Below are positions 23,601 through 32,363 of a stretch of DNA of 64,000 nucleotides, piece by piece (within the stretch, counting starts at the first letter, position 1; each line of letters opens with the position of its first letter). A program made the translations under genes and the position numbers. Location: positions 62,001 to 126,000 of the forward strand of contig JAUFSD010000021.1 in assembly GCA_033030425.1 (NCBI GenBank), in the 5' to 3' direction. This DNA is from Verpa conica. Lineage: Eukaryota; Ascomycota; Pezizomycetes; Pezizales; Morchellaceae. The notes under the pieces were generated by a model that was not told where the DNA came from, did not search any database, and saw only the letters and a program-made list of their open reading frames with translations.

Positions 23601-25065
23601 CAACGCGATTGAGAAAGAACTTCGTGTTATTAAAGAAAAAGAAACCTGGGATATTGTGGACCGACCAGAGAACAGAAGAATCGTCGGTTGCCGGTGGGTT
23701 TTTAAAATAAAAACACTCCCCGATGGCACCATAGACAAATACAAAGCACGCTTGGTCGCAAAAGGATTTACCCAAGTCTTTGGGCAAGACTACGATGAAA
23801 CTTTTTCCCCTGTGACTCGGTACGAGTCTATTCGGTTTCTTATTTCCCTCATAGCAACGGAAGGATACGTCTGTCATCAGATGGATGTTAAAAGTGCCTT
23901 TTTAAATGGCGATCTCAAGGAAGAAATTTACATGGAAATTCCCCAAGGCGTCACCGAACCTCCAGAAAAAGTCTGCCGACTCAAGAAGTGCCTCTACGGT
24001 CTCAAGCAAGCCTCTCGAGAATGGAACGAAAAACTCACCAAGTACCTCCTTTCTAAAGGTTTTTCTCAAACCACGTTCGACCCATGTGTTTTTACGCATC
24101 CCAATCGCAATATAATTGCGGTTTATGTCGATGATATTATGATACTTGGTCCCTCCTTAAGCAAAATAGCTTTTTCCATTTCGCTTCTTGAAGAAGGCTT
24201 TGATATGACCCATCTCGGACCGGCCAAGTGGATGCTTGGAATCGAGTTGCGCGTTTCGCCAGGGGAAGTCATTTTGACTCAAGAAAAATATATCGAAAAA
24301 ATTTTGAAACGCTTTGACATGTGGGACTGCCGTGAAGCCGCTACTCCGTTAGAAAAGAACGTTTGTTTGCTTCCCTCTACTGAGGAAGACGAACTTGTCG
24401 ACACCACCAATTATCAATCCATGGTGGGAAGTTTAATGTATGCCGTCATCGGAACCCGTCCAGATCTCTGCTTCGCTGTAACTTATTTGTCACAATACAG
24501 TTCCAATCCTAACGAAAAACATTTAACCGCAGTCAAAAGGGTGTTCCGGTATCTTAAGGGGACCAAGAATTATCATCTTGTTTTTTCGGGAAATGAAAAA
24601 GGTCTCGTCGGGTACTCAGACTCCGACTATGCTCAAGATATTGCTACTAGAAGGTCCTTCTCCGGCAACTGTCATTTGTACAATGGTTGTCTTATTTCCT
24701 GGAGCAGTGTAAAGCAGAAGTCAGTCTCCACGTCCTCTACCGAAGCAGAATATGTTTCCCTTTCCTTGGCCGCGAAGCAACTAGTCTGGCTCAAAAGAGC
24801 TCTATTAGACACTTTTCATACAGATTCGTTAGTTATTCTTTACGGGGACAATCAGGGTGCGAATGCGTTGGCCAAAAATCCAGTTCATCATAAAAGGTCT
24901 AAACATATTGACGTGCAGTTTCATTATGTCAGGGAAAAGGTTTTGGAAGGAGCTTTTGAACTTTTGTACGTCGCCACAGGCGAAAATTTGGGGGATTTGT
25001 TTACCAAAGCCTTGGATAAGGTTAAACATTTTTATTTTTGTTCGAAAATTCATTGTGTCACATGA
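20686..25065 (+). CDS. Copia gag-pol polyprotein
   Basis: A single frame of 1459 residues encodes the whole set. The Gag region (about 1-300) has acidic and poly-Gln stretches. A zinc-knuckle-like CTWC...H-x4-C at about 309-329 has a ten-residue spacer instead of the canonical four. The protease has DTGA at about 422. The GAG-pre-integrase WHQRLAHL precedes the integrase catalytic Asp (HSDLSG, about 610), Asp (TDNGGEY, about 676) and Glu (AERFNRT, about 711). Reverse transcriptase has RLVAKGF, MDVKSAFLNG, LYGLKQA and YVDD (about 1146). RNase H has SDSDYA, STSSTEAEY and YGDNQGA. The products would package, reverse-transcribe and integrate the element. Gag and Pol lie in one frame without a visible frameshift or stop, so their ratio must be set another way, for example by splicing or processing. 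Confidence 0.95.
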   Translation: MTTIKYDRIPDLKVQLTGPENYNNWLTIVKSDFRLFKVIRIAENLDPRPVTYKKSDYVKKGEKGKKPLRPIIQTLTDPSGSESEIKPDDDENDNDEVDAAKEEFEQQEEEIFTEIKKEQETWDQRNDWGVSYLLHNVSNDVLPVITPYSPALSDMWLALQNQFDRRSNVTLLNLVKSINRLEYDESTSLKEHIALFQTLWNKLLERTTSYNAETRDLCLVYNALALSEKAKGQYLLMTLPPSFNNVIDNLETKENVTYQDIYDKLLDQTAAQTPAPADRTAYVAKSGNNNFKPAGQQQQQQQPAATGRHCTWCEARLKRPVTSHDHRQCFGLKKLKAAKKAANQNKNNTSQTANVTSGTAFFMSFMTPIFDHNDTIANLYGERISEESEEEDSDSDSESEYDSDTSSEALVTSVTPGSSDWIFDTGASEHISFDRSLFESFEILSGEITTAGGHKLQIKGRGNIKIRVNLPQQTSSDVTLRQVLFVPDAKFNLVSWKRISSAGFEIQGSGKDLYVKKGDKILAWASMNSSGNFVLQLSSSSVLVSSFDVWHQRLAHLPASSLSLLRRSVADPDSLPLSGTTQRCDKCELAKATQLPYKSSPNTTSCILELVHSDLSGKFSVPSLGKRFYYISFIDDFSRFAFVYFLVKKEDALDALKLFVKMVETQTGKRVKQLRTDNGGEYINKKTDTFLSDKGIVHQKTPPYAHSSNGLAERFNRTVATIARASMIDRPKGLWAEAISNAVYTKNRLVHRATGVTPYEKFFGNKPTIGHLHSFGEKVFVHIPEEVRPPGTKLEPRAKEGIFLGYTDSTTGFRVYVDQKVQISRNVRFPDPPKGHEIIIGETEEEEVSDPPQTESLQSFSPKSLPSDTNDTMEEDLIRYLQLEQIVEETPSGASTPTPAPRGSGTPPPKERIPTWVDTRLIPRRSTREKKKPDWYRPFAYAAVVDEVLPGIPPEPITYDQAMSSPQANEWSNAIEKELRVIKEKETWDIVDRPENRRIVGCRWVFKIKTLPDGTIDKYKARLVAKGFTQVFGQDYDETFSPVTRYESIRFLISLIATEGYVCHQMDVKSAFLNGDLKEEIYMEIPQGVTEPPEKVCRLKKCLYGLKQASREWNEKLTKYLLSKGFSQTTFDPCVFTHPNRNIIAVYVDDIMILGPSLSKIAFSISLLEEGFDMTHLGPAKWMLGIELRVSPGEVILTQEKYIEKILKRFDMWDCREAATPLEKNVCLLPSTEEDELVDTTNYQSMVGSLMYAVIGTRPDLCFAVTYLSQYSSNPNEKHLTAVKRVFRYLKGTKNYHLVFSGNEKGLVGYSDSDYAQDIATRRSFSGNCHLYNGCLISWSSVKQKSVSTSSTEAEYVSLSLAAKQLVWLKRALLDTFHTDSLVILYGDNQGANALAKNPVHHKRSKHIDVQFHYVREKVLEGAFELLYVATGENLGDLFTKALDKVKHFYFCSKIHCVT

Positions 25066-25072
25066 GGGGAAG
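25064..25072 (+). other. Polypurine tract of the copia element
   Basis: GAGGGGAAG sits immediately before the 3' LTR and overlaps the gag-pol stop codon by two bases. This is the expected place for plus-strand priming. Confidence 0.8.
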
Positions 25073-25314
25073 TGTTGAAATTTCATTTAGTCACGTGGTA
25101 TTTTCGTTACCCTACTTTCGGGGTTATTGTTTGACCGGTTTAGTTACCCTGTTTTTGGTTACCCTGTTTTTCGGAGGAATATTTACACCGTTGGTGTTTA
25201 CGGGTAACTTGTTTATTGTTTTTGCTTGTGTTACTTTTAGTTAGTATAAGTAGTTTAGGATTCTGCCGGTTAGCAGAAGAATCAAGCGAGTTTCATAAGC
25301 TTTACCGCACAAAA
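25073..25314 (+). repeat. 3' LTR of the copia element
   Basis: A direct copy of 20363-20604 with four visible substitutions and the same length. It is followed at once by ACATC, matching the five bases before the 5' LTR. Confidence 0.92.
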
Positions 25315-25319
25315 ACATC

Positions 25320-25732
25320 ATCCACACCCATGTACTTATTCATTCATATACCATCCACACGTGCCAAGCCCGTAACATGAGTGACCCCCCATGACCAAGT
25401 ATCGCCTCAATTCCCATCGCGAACTTCAGTTGGACGTCCCTTCACTGAGGATGGCCAGTAACTTTGCCACACTCGAGTACTCATCGTGTATTGGTGTTCT
25501 TGCGCACCCTTTTACCCAGCGACTCCCCGCAAGGATCGACGGAGGTCTCCGAATAGCCGGGTACCCCGCAATGTGTTATTCCAATCATTCCATCGAAGAA
25601 TACTCCACCGATGTCATGAGGAGGTCAACCTTCCCACGATAGCTGACCGTACTTCGCAAGTTGCAACGTTCTTCACCAACAACTCCACCTATCCATCACC
25701 GAGACAAAGAAAACATCATAGAAAACACCAAT
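25320..25732. other. Upstream region of the amidohydrolase gene
   Basis: About 400 bp from the transposon insertion to the ATG at 25733. Frames running through it lack a start codon in the gene's frame, so it is probably promoter and 5' leader. The copia insertion lies some 415 bp upstream of the ATG and may have cut the promoter short. Confidence 0.5.
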
Positions 25733-26920
25733 ATGGCCAACAATCAACCCCCAATTATCGACTCGCATATCCACCTTTTCACAGCCAGTCACCTCCCCTA
25801 CCTCGCCTGGGCAACTCCTTCCAACCCCCTTTACTCCCAGCACTCGATCCCCGAGTACCTCAGTGCCATACCAACCACTCAACGCACCGCCTTCAAAGGC
25901 TTCGTCTTCATCGAAACCGACCGCGTCCACACAGAGCCCGCGCAGGTCTCAATCACCAGCAACGACGAAGAAGCCCTCAAAGACGCATGGGAATGGACCC
26001 TTGAAGAGTTCAACTTCGTGTACGAGCTCTCAGAGCAAGATGAGCTCGTTCGTGGGATTGTGCCTTGGGCGCCAATGAACCTTGGAGTACCCGCATTAGA
26101 GAGATTCTGGACCCTGCTGAAGCTAGAAGGAGAGGGGAATAAGAGGAGGAAAGAGATGCTGAAGGGATTCCGGTACTTGGTGCAGGATAAACCAAAGGGT
26201 ACAATCTTGAAGAAGGATTTTGTGGATTCGATGGAATGGGTTTGGAGGAAAGGGTTGGCGGTGGAGGTTGGTGTTGATGTTAGAAGTGGTGGGATATGGC
26301 AGCTGGAAGAGGCGGTGCAGGCGATTGAGAGTATCGTTAAGAAGGATGTTCCGGAGAACGTTGGTTCTTTCGTAATTAGTATGAACGAGTTGCCCCCCCC
26401 CCGCAATCTCTTAAGTGGTCTGAAATTAATTACTTACATCATAGACCACCTTGGAAAACCGCCTCTCGGAATCAGTCCCACTGATATTGCCTCCTCGGAA
26501 ACATTCAATCAATGGTCTGCCCTGTTAACCCGTATTGCCTCCGCCCACCCTTCAATCACAATAAAGCTCTCTGGGATCTTTTCAGAGCTTCCCCAAGATC
26601 CAGAATCCTACCCAGCGCTTCTCCCCACGGAGTCTGTTATCCTTGATCTCGTCACCCCATGGGTCGAGCAAGTCTTCAGAATATTTGGGATATACCGTGT
26701 TCTTTGGGGGAGTGACTGGCCTGTCTGTAAACTGGGCTTTGAGAAAATCTATCCGGGTGTTGATCCCGGGAGTGCTGAAGGAGCATGGGAGAAATGGAGG
26801 AAACTATCTACCATCTTGTTAGAGAGGGTTGGGGTTACGGAGCAACAGACAGAGATGGTGTGGGGTGGGAATACAGTGAAGGCTTATAATTTGAAGGTTG
26901 AAGGGTTTGGATCTAATTAG
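25733..26920 (+). CDS. TIM-barrel metal-dependent hydrolase (amidohydrolase family 2, COG3618-like)
   Basis: The frame begins at the first ATG (MANNQPP) and carries IIDSHIHLF with the HxH metal pair at about residues 12-14, the FVFIETDR strand, GIVPWAP, GFRYLVQD, HLGKPP, TIKLSGIFSE and WGSDWPV with the conserved metal-binding Asp near the C-terminus. This is the order seen in lactonase-like members such as fuconolactone and rhamnonolactone hydrolases; the substrate here is unknown. A GT-AG intron at 26379-26444 is likely: it is 66 nt, contains a poly-C run, and its removal turns an ill-fitting insert into VINHLGKPP. Without splicing the frame stays open at 395 residues; spliced it is 373. The protein has no signal peptide and should be cytosolic. 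Confidence 0.85.
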   Translation: MANNQPPIIDSHIHLFTASHLPYLAWATPSNPLYSQHSIPEYLSAIPTTQRTAFKGFVFIETDRVHTEPAQVSITSNDEEALKDAWEWTLEEFNFVYELSEQDELVRGIVPWAPMNLGVPALERFWTLLKLEGEGNKRRKEMLKGFRYLVQDKPKGTILKKDFVDSMEWVWRKGLAVEVGVDVRSGGIWQLEEAVQAIESIVKKDVPENVGSFVISMNELPPPRNLLSGLKLITYIIDHLGKPPLGISPTDIASSETFNQWSALLTRIASAHPSITIKLSGIFSELPQDPESYPALLPTESVILDLVTPWVEQVFRIFGIYRVLWGSDWPVCKLGFEKIYPGVDPGSAEGAWEKWRKLSTILLERVGVTEQQTEMVWGGNTVKAYNLKVEGFGSN

Positions 26921-29141
26921 AAAGCTTAGGGGAGCGCTCTGGCGGTGCGAGCTGCGATGTAGTCAATAGTTTATGACAGTAGCATAATATTTTCACTTGA
27001 GCATGTTTCCGATCATTTCATGTATCAATATATTAACCAGATCTAAGAAGTAGGTAACGAGATCTGAGACATGGCTCTAATTCCCAGTATGATGAGATTG
27101 AATATCAGGAAAAAAGGAGTCGAAATACATCCTACATTCCCAAAGGGTGGGCCGGGTGGTTACAAAGTCACCACTTTAAAAACGACAACCAACAGATTTT
27201 TCTTTCATCCAAAAGTAGAATTCAGTAACCAAACCTCTCTTCACAATTGAAGACTCAAAATCTGCTCTAGGCAGTCTTTGTCTAGAGAGAGATACTACAA
27301 TTAGCAAAAATAGATACACCGAAAATTCCTCTCCCTCGTTTCCCTTCTAGACCTGATAAAATCCCTCTCTCTCTCTCATCCCTATTTGATACTAACACGT
27401 CAGTGGGAAAAGCATCCGGATTCCACAGGTTCACCATCTCCGCCAGTAGGTTGTAAGTGGTATGAAAATTCTCTGATAGCCACAATTACCAACAGTGTTC
27501 CCCGCAAACCCAGCTACTTACAATAACCTATAAGACTTCATAGAGTAGAATCTCCCTCATTGACAACCCGATCCTCATAAGCCCATAAGGCAGGTTCAAC
27601 CACTATTCCCTAGACCGCTCTTCGATGATACTATTAAGCCCTGGGACAGAACAAGGAGGTGTCTATAGCAACGGACAGTAGCGAGTACTCTCACGGTTAT
27701 ATATCACCCTAGCAAACGGCAAAGGACCAAAGAAGTACTAAAAAACTAAAATATACCGGTATTCGCGGTTATGCTGAATTAGAACTCTAGGACTAGCTAA
27801 GGGACCCACTAGACGCTGAACTACGGCAGTTCGTGATAGTTCACGATCAGAGACGACAAGAAAATACTCGCTAGCATCGTCGATATAGTCTTTATTGAGT
27901 CTTTTTCTTTTCTTTTTCTTCTTTTTCTTTTTTTTTTTCAGTTCAACTGGTTTTATTATTCTAGCTACAAAATCCGTCATGCAGTTACAAAACTATGGCC
28001 TAAAGTCTTCATTGAGGCTATCGTAGCAATTTATATACTAATTGATTTAGACAGGTCCATCAGCCTAGTCAATGAACTAAGGAAATTTTCATGAGGATAT
28101 ATATGCCGTGGAGATCAATCCTAAACTACCACCAAACCCCCACGATTCTACTGTACCCCGACTTTGAAGACCAGGTATCCGGGGCCCCAATTCTATCATA
28201 TTAGATCAACTCCAATGGAACCTCGACATCTAGGCTAATAATAGTCGACCCATCTTGTAACTATAACTAAGTTTGATGCTGATTAGAAAAAAAAACAATC
28301 AGTGATCAAGAGGCCATTTCTTACCCAAATACACCTTATCAGTTCCCTTCATAACACTACCATACAGAAGAGCAACTCAATATCGCCAGGGACTTCAAAT
28401 AATCAATAACTAAAACAAGAAGAAAAAAAGAAAAAAAGAAAAGAAATCCCCAAGGGCGATGAAAAACACAAGATCTATCGAGTGACAACACATGAATTAA
28501 ACCTAGCCCTAATAAATGTTACACATGAATAGATGGGAAAAAAAGAAAACAATTATATATATAGTACTAGTTACTAATTGTGCTAGCGCCCGAATTTCTA
28601 ATGTAGTAAGTACTACGAATTCTGACTTGAAAATTTCCAATTAGTAATTCAATGATAAGATCAGCAGACTATCCCCTCCTTTCGGATCCCCCCACTTTAT
28701 ATAAAAACACGTTTCCAGCTCTATGTGGTGAGTTCAAGGCCCTTTCGACGCTCTACTAATCTCTTTACAGCTCTGTTCGCTATAGTGAACCGCGATAAGA
28801 TCAAGAAAATTCAGAGCGAGTCACCTGTACCCCAACCGGGAAGTTGAAATGAGATAAGACAATTATAACAGCTTGATCATTGGTAAAGAGACCCAAATAG
28901 TATGGGTACGTTAATCATTGATTCACTTCTAGCTAAAAAGCAGTGATGTATTCTAATTCACAGAAAGCAGAGATTCCGGAAACTAAAGTTACAAAAAAAA
29001 CAAAAACAAAAACAAAACACTAGACGTCCACTACCATCAACCCAGGCCCACGGTAGAAAACAACCTCCCTCCAAGCTAAAAACCAGCCTGGGTATCATCA
29101 CAAAAAATAATCAAGAAACCTCCCAAACGTTCAATCACGCA
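26921..29141. other. Intergenic between amidohydrolase and Argonaute 3' ends
   Basis: The two genes converge on this 2.2-kb AT-rich stretch. I see no gene. A poly-pyrimidine run at about 27899-27939 produces a lysine run in a spurious minus-strand frame, and A-rich simple sequence occurs near 28410-28450 and 28990-29020. Confidence 0.5.
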
Positions 29142-32100
29142 TCAGATATAAAACATACTATCTTTCAAGTTTGCATGAATCCCATTACCCCACATAGTCG
29201 TCGCCTTCTTGTAGTTCGCCTCAGACGAGTCTGACCCAGTTGTGGAACCATCTGAAATTAGCAAGCTCTGCAGGTAGCATCTCCCACGCTCACAGAGGAG
29301 GTCAGCGTAGTACGCGGGAGGGCAGATCGATACAGATTTCGTGGCTCGTCCGAATAAGTAACATAGATTGTGGGTCTACTAAAGTTTAGTCGTGTTTACC
29401 AATAATCATAAAGATGTGTACTTACCATCTGCTCTACCCCATCGGCGCCTAGCCCAATCTCGTCTAGAACAACAACGTAGTGTGCTGGTCTTGTAGTCCC
29501 CTGGAGTCCAGTATGCGCCTGTAGATAGAAATCCCAATAGCGGACACCCGTAATACCCCGATCCACAACAGACCCATTCTTCGGATTCCCTTTGTTATCA
29601 GAGCCGTCCTCGTTGACAGGGTAGAATCTTGTATGATGACGTTTCCCGACGACAACAATCGCCAACTTGGGTTTCGGGCGGGTTCCGTATACTTTCCTAA
29701 TTGCTTCTCTGATCGACGGAAGTTCCTCCTGTAGTATTATATAATACTGACTTTCCCCTACACCATCACGGTAGATAATGATCCTAGCAGGAAGTTCGTT
29801 CTTGTTATGCTTCGACCATAGTTTCAATCTTTCGATCATCATTTCTTCTAAACAGGTAACCATCTCCTTCTTGCCTGCTTGTAGGACCACGCTTGCGGGC
29901 CACTGGGCATAGTTGTTGTCGATACTGGCTACAACACCTGCTATACTTGGTGCTCCTTGCACACTTCCAGGTGACGGATGTGTAACATCTAAAGAGTTTC
30001 GTAGAGTTAGCTCAGGTCGTCCAGGATCAGGAGTGACTAATTACCTATTCCAACAAGCATTGTGCCGCTTTTGAGGTGGGGTCCAAGTTTATCTGGTGTA
30101 AGTGCTTGGTTCACGCCCCCGCATTTGAGGTTGAACTTCAAAGCCACATTCGCAAAGTACTGGTCGTTTCGGTCTTTCGCAAACTTTTTGACGATTACGC
30201 AGACGGTGTGAAACCCAGCCTTCGTGTCACCAAAGTACTTTATCTTCGCATAAGTGACTTTGTCGTTGTTTGGGAGAATAACAAGTATGATTTTCGGCCG
30301 GTCGGTGCCTTTTTTGGTCGAGAAATACTGCATGCCCTTCTTGATGGCTTCTTCGTTTTCTGCTTCACGATCACTGAAGCCGGGAAGCACAATCTCCTTC
30401 AATTCCGACCGGGGGCCAGCGGTAATCCCGCAGCCTTTCAATACTTTTGTAAACTCTTCGATATGGCCGCTGATATCGAATCTGTCTGAAGGTGTCTTAA
30501 GGCGAAGGCATGCCCATGTGCCAAGATTGGCGCCAACTGTGAACTTAATTCCCTTCATATTCCAGGATCCATTAATCGTATTGACCTTGGAAGCCTTATA
30601 TGAAACCTGGGGGGCTTGTAGGATTCTGCCGTTAACTGTCAACATGTTTGGATCGACCGCAAACCCGAAAGGCGCCTATTATAAAACCCAAGGTTAGATG
30701 GGGCATAGCCCACTTATGGAAAATACACAGCTGAATTAGAAGATACTTACCAGCCAGTTTTGGTTACCTCCACCAATGCCAACAACTTGACAACCCTGCC
30801 CCGTAATTGACCTAGCATTTTCTGCTGGGGGCCGACAAGCAATTTCAATCATTGACCGTGTCTGGTTTTCGTTGAGCCTTCCCTTATAGGGTTGGCCTTG
30901 TATAACCACGCACATCTCCGGAGGGGTGTACGCTGGGCTTCCTTGCTTACCCAAATCCACAACAGGGAGGTAAGGAAACTTAAGGGTGACATTATACTCT
31001 ATATAGAAGTAAGTATATTTTATTCCTTGGGGTAAGGGGTTGAAGGTCCGGGAAGGACATACCTTTCAGAAACCATCTCTCCACAGTATAGGTAGTTCCA
31101 TCTGAAGCTTTAAATGATATTTCTCTTGGTGTTTTACCTAGCTCCGACGATCCACTTAAACCGATAATTGTCTTGACCCTTGTATAGGCCACTCCCGCGT
31201 TCCTCAGATGCTTTATCTCGACCCGTAGCCCCTTTAAGAATGAACGTAGCTTCACCATTTGATACCTGTCCCACCCACGCGGCCCCGGGTTGCTTGCCCC
31301 CAGAAACTCAGAAATAAGAGCATTTAGTGGAACAGCGCTGTAAAATGCACTCGTACAAACATTCAAGTTCAAAAGCATCCTTGCATTAGAATTCCGGATT
31401 GAAGAATAGTATCCTTTCAGCGCAACCAAGCCACCAGACAGCGAGTCCGGTCTATTCTCAATCACAAAGTACTTATTTTGGCCGTGTGGCACGATGTCAG
31501 GAGCAGAGTTTACCCGTTTTGCCATGACAATGTTCAACGCTTGGACCACCTCCTCTTGGGCTTCAAGGGAAGCAGCTGCAGATGTGCTGCACAGGTACGA
31601 TAGCAAATCCTCGACACTGATCGTCCGACCCTTCTGGATTTTTAGGGTGTACACTCGGGAGTTTGCGTGCGGTCCAGCCTGGTCCGCATCGTAGTATGGG
31701 ACCTCCACGGACCCACGATCATCGGCATCCAATGGTATATCGACGGCAGAGATGATTGTGGAAGCACCATCAGAAGCTACTCGATCCCTGATAGACTGGA
31801 ATATAGGAGTGTCCCAAAGAAGTTGGAATATGCGACGCCGTCTCCGTCTCTGCTTTTCATCTGGGGAAATATCGACACTATATCGATAGAGGGGGAGTCT
31901 TGCAGTGGATTGAAAATGAAAATAATTGGTGCGTAGAAGGACCGGTGTCCCTAAGGTGGCATAGCCAGGACGTGGCTGTAAAGAGACAGAGTCCTTAACT
32001 AAGGAAAGCTTGTCTATAGAGAGGCCCTTTTGAGATGCAATGATGCCATCTTCAACTCTTTTGACCTCAGCAGATGGCTGAGGTGCTGGCCCTGGGGGTC

Positions 32101-32363
32101 TATAGAAGTTAGTACTGAATAACTAATACTGAATCTGGAGTAGATATAAAAGATTAAGCCTAAGAAGCATACCTAAAAATATCAACGGGCCCACCTCGAC
32201 CACGACCCCTACCACGATCTCCTCCCCCACCACGATCTCCACCACCACCACGTCCGAATCCACCAAATCCACCTCCCCCACCACGATCTCCCCCACCACG
32301 ACCTCCTCCACCTCCCCCACCTCCCCGGCCACGATCACCGAAGCCTCGACCACGACCAGACAT
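29142..32363 (-). CDS. Argonaute (QDE-2-type) with RGG-rich N-terminus
   Basis: Six minus-strand exons (32173-32363, 31063-32099, 30751-30998, 30045-30675, 29426-29988, 29142-29375) sum to 2904 nt, giving 967 residues, a normal Argonaute length. Residues 1-62 are almost all Arg/Gly/Asp/Phe. The N, linker and PAZ regions follow (to about 420), then the MID domain with VDLGKQGSPAYTPPEMC and the PIWI domain. Intron removal restores GIDVTHPSPGS, giving Asp703; Asp777 lies in IIYRDGVGES, His957 in GIHANLKDS, and Glu744 is the likely fourth member of the slicer tetrad. CPPAYYADLLCERGRCYL and the terminal MFYI are also typical. The protein should bind small RNAs and cut matching transcripts. All catalytic residues appear present and no break is seen. 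RGG tails can be arginine-methylated. No Dicer or RNA-dependent polymerase gene lies in the window. Confidence 0.95.

Larger units (their letters stand above)
20358..25319 (+). mobile_element. Complete Ty1/copia LTR retrotransposon with 5-bp target-site duplication
   Basis: The element proper runs 20363-25314 and is flanked by ACATC on both sides (20358-20362 and 25315-25319). Two 242-bp direct LTRs enclose a primer-binding site, one uninterrupted gag-pol frame and a polypurine tract, all in the order expected for copia elements (integrase before reverse transcriptase). The LTRs differ at four positions by eye, about 98% identity, which points to a fairly recent insertion. Nothing in the element is visibly broken, so it could be autonomous. 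It lies between the esterase and amidohydrolase genes and interrupts neither. Confidence 0.95.

Noticed and set aside
27738..27980. Minus-strand frame with a run of ten lysines
   Set aside because: The lysines come from a poly-pyrimidine simple repeat and the rest has no recognisable motif.
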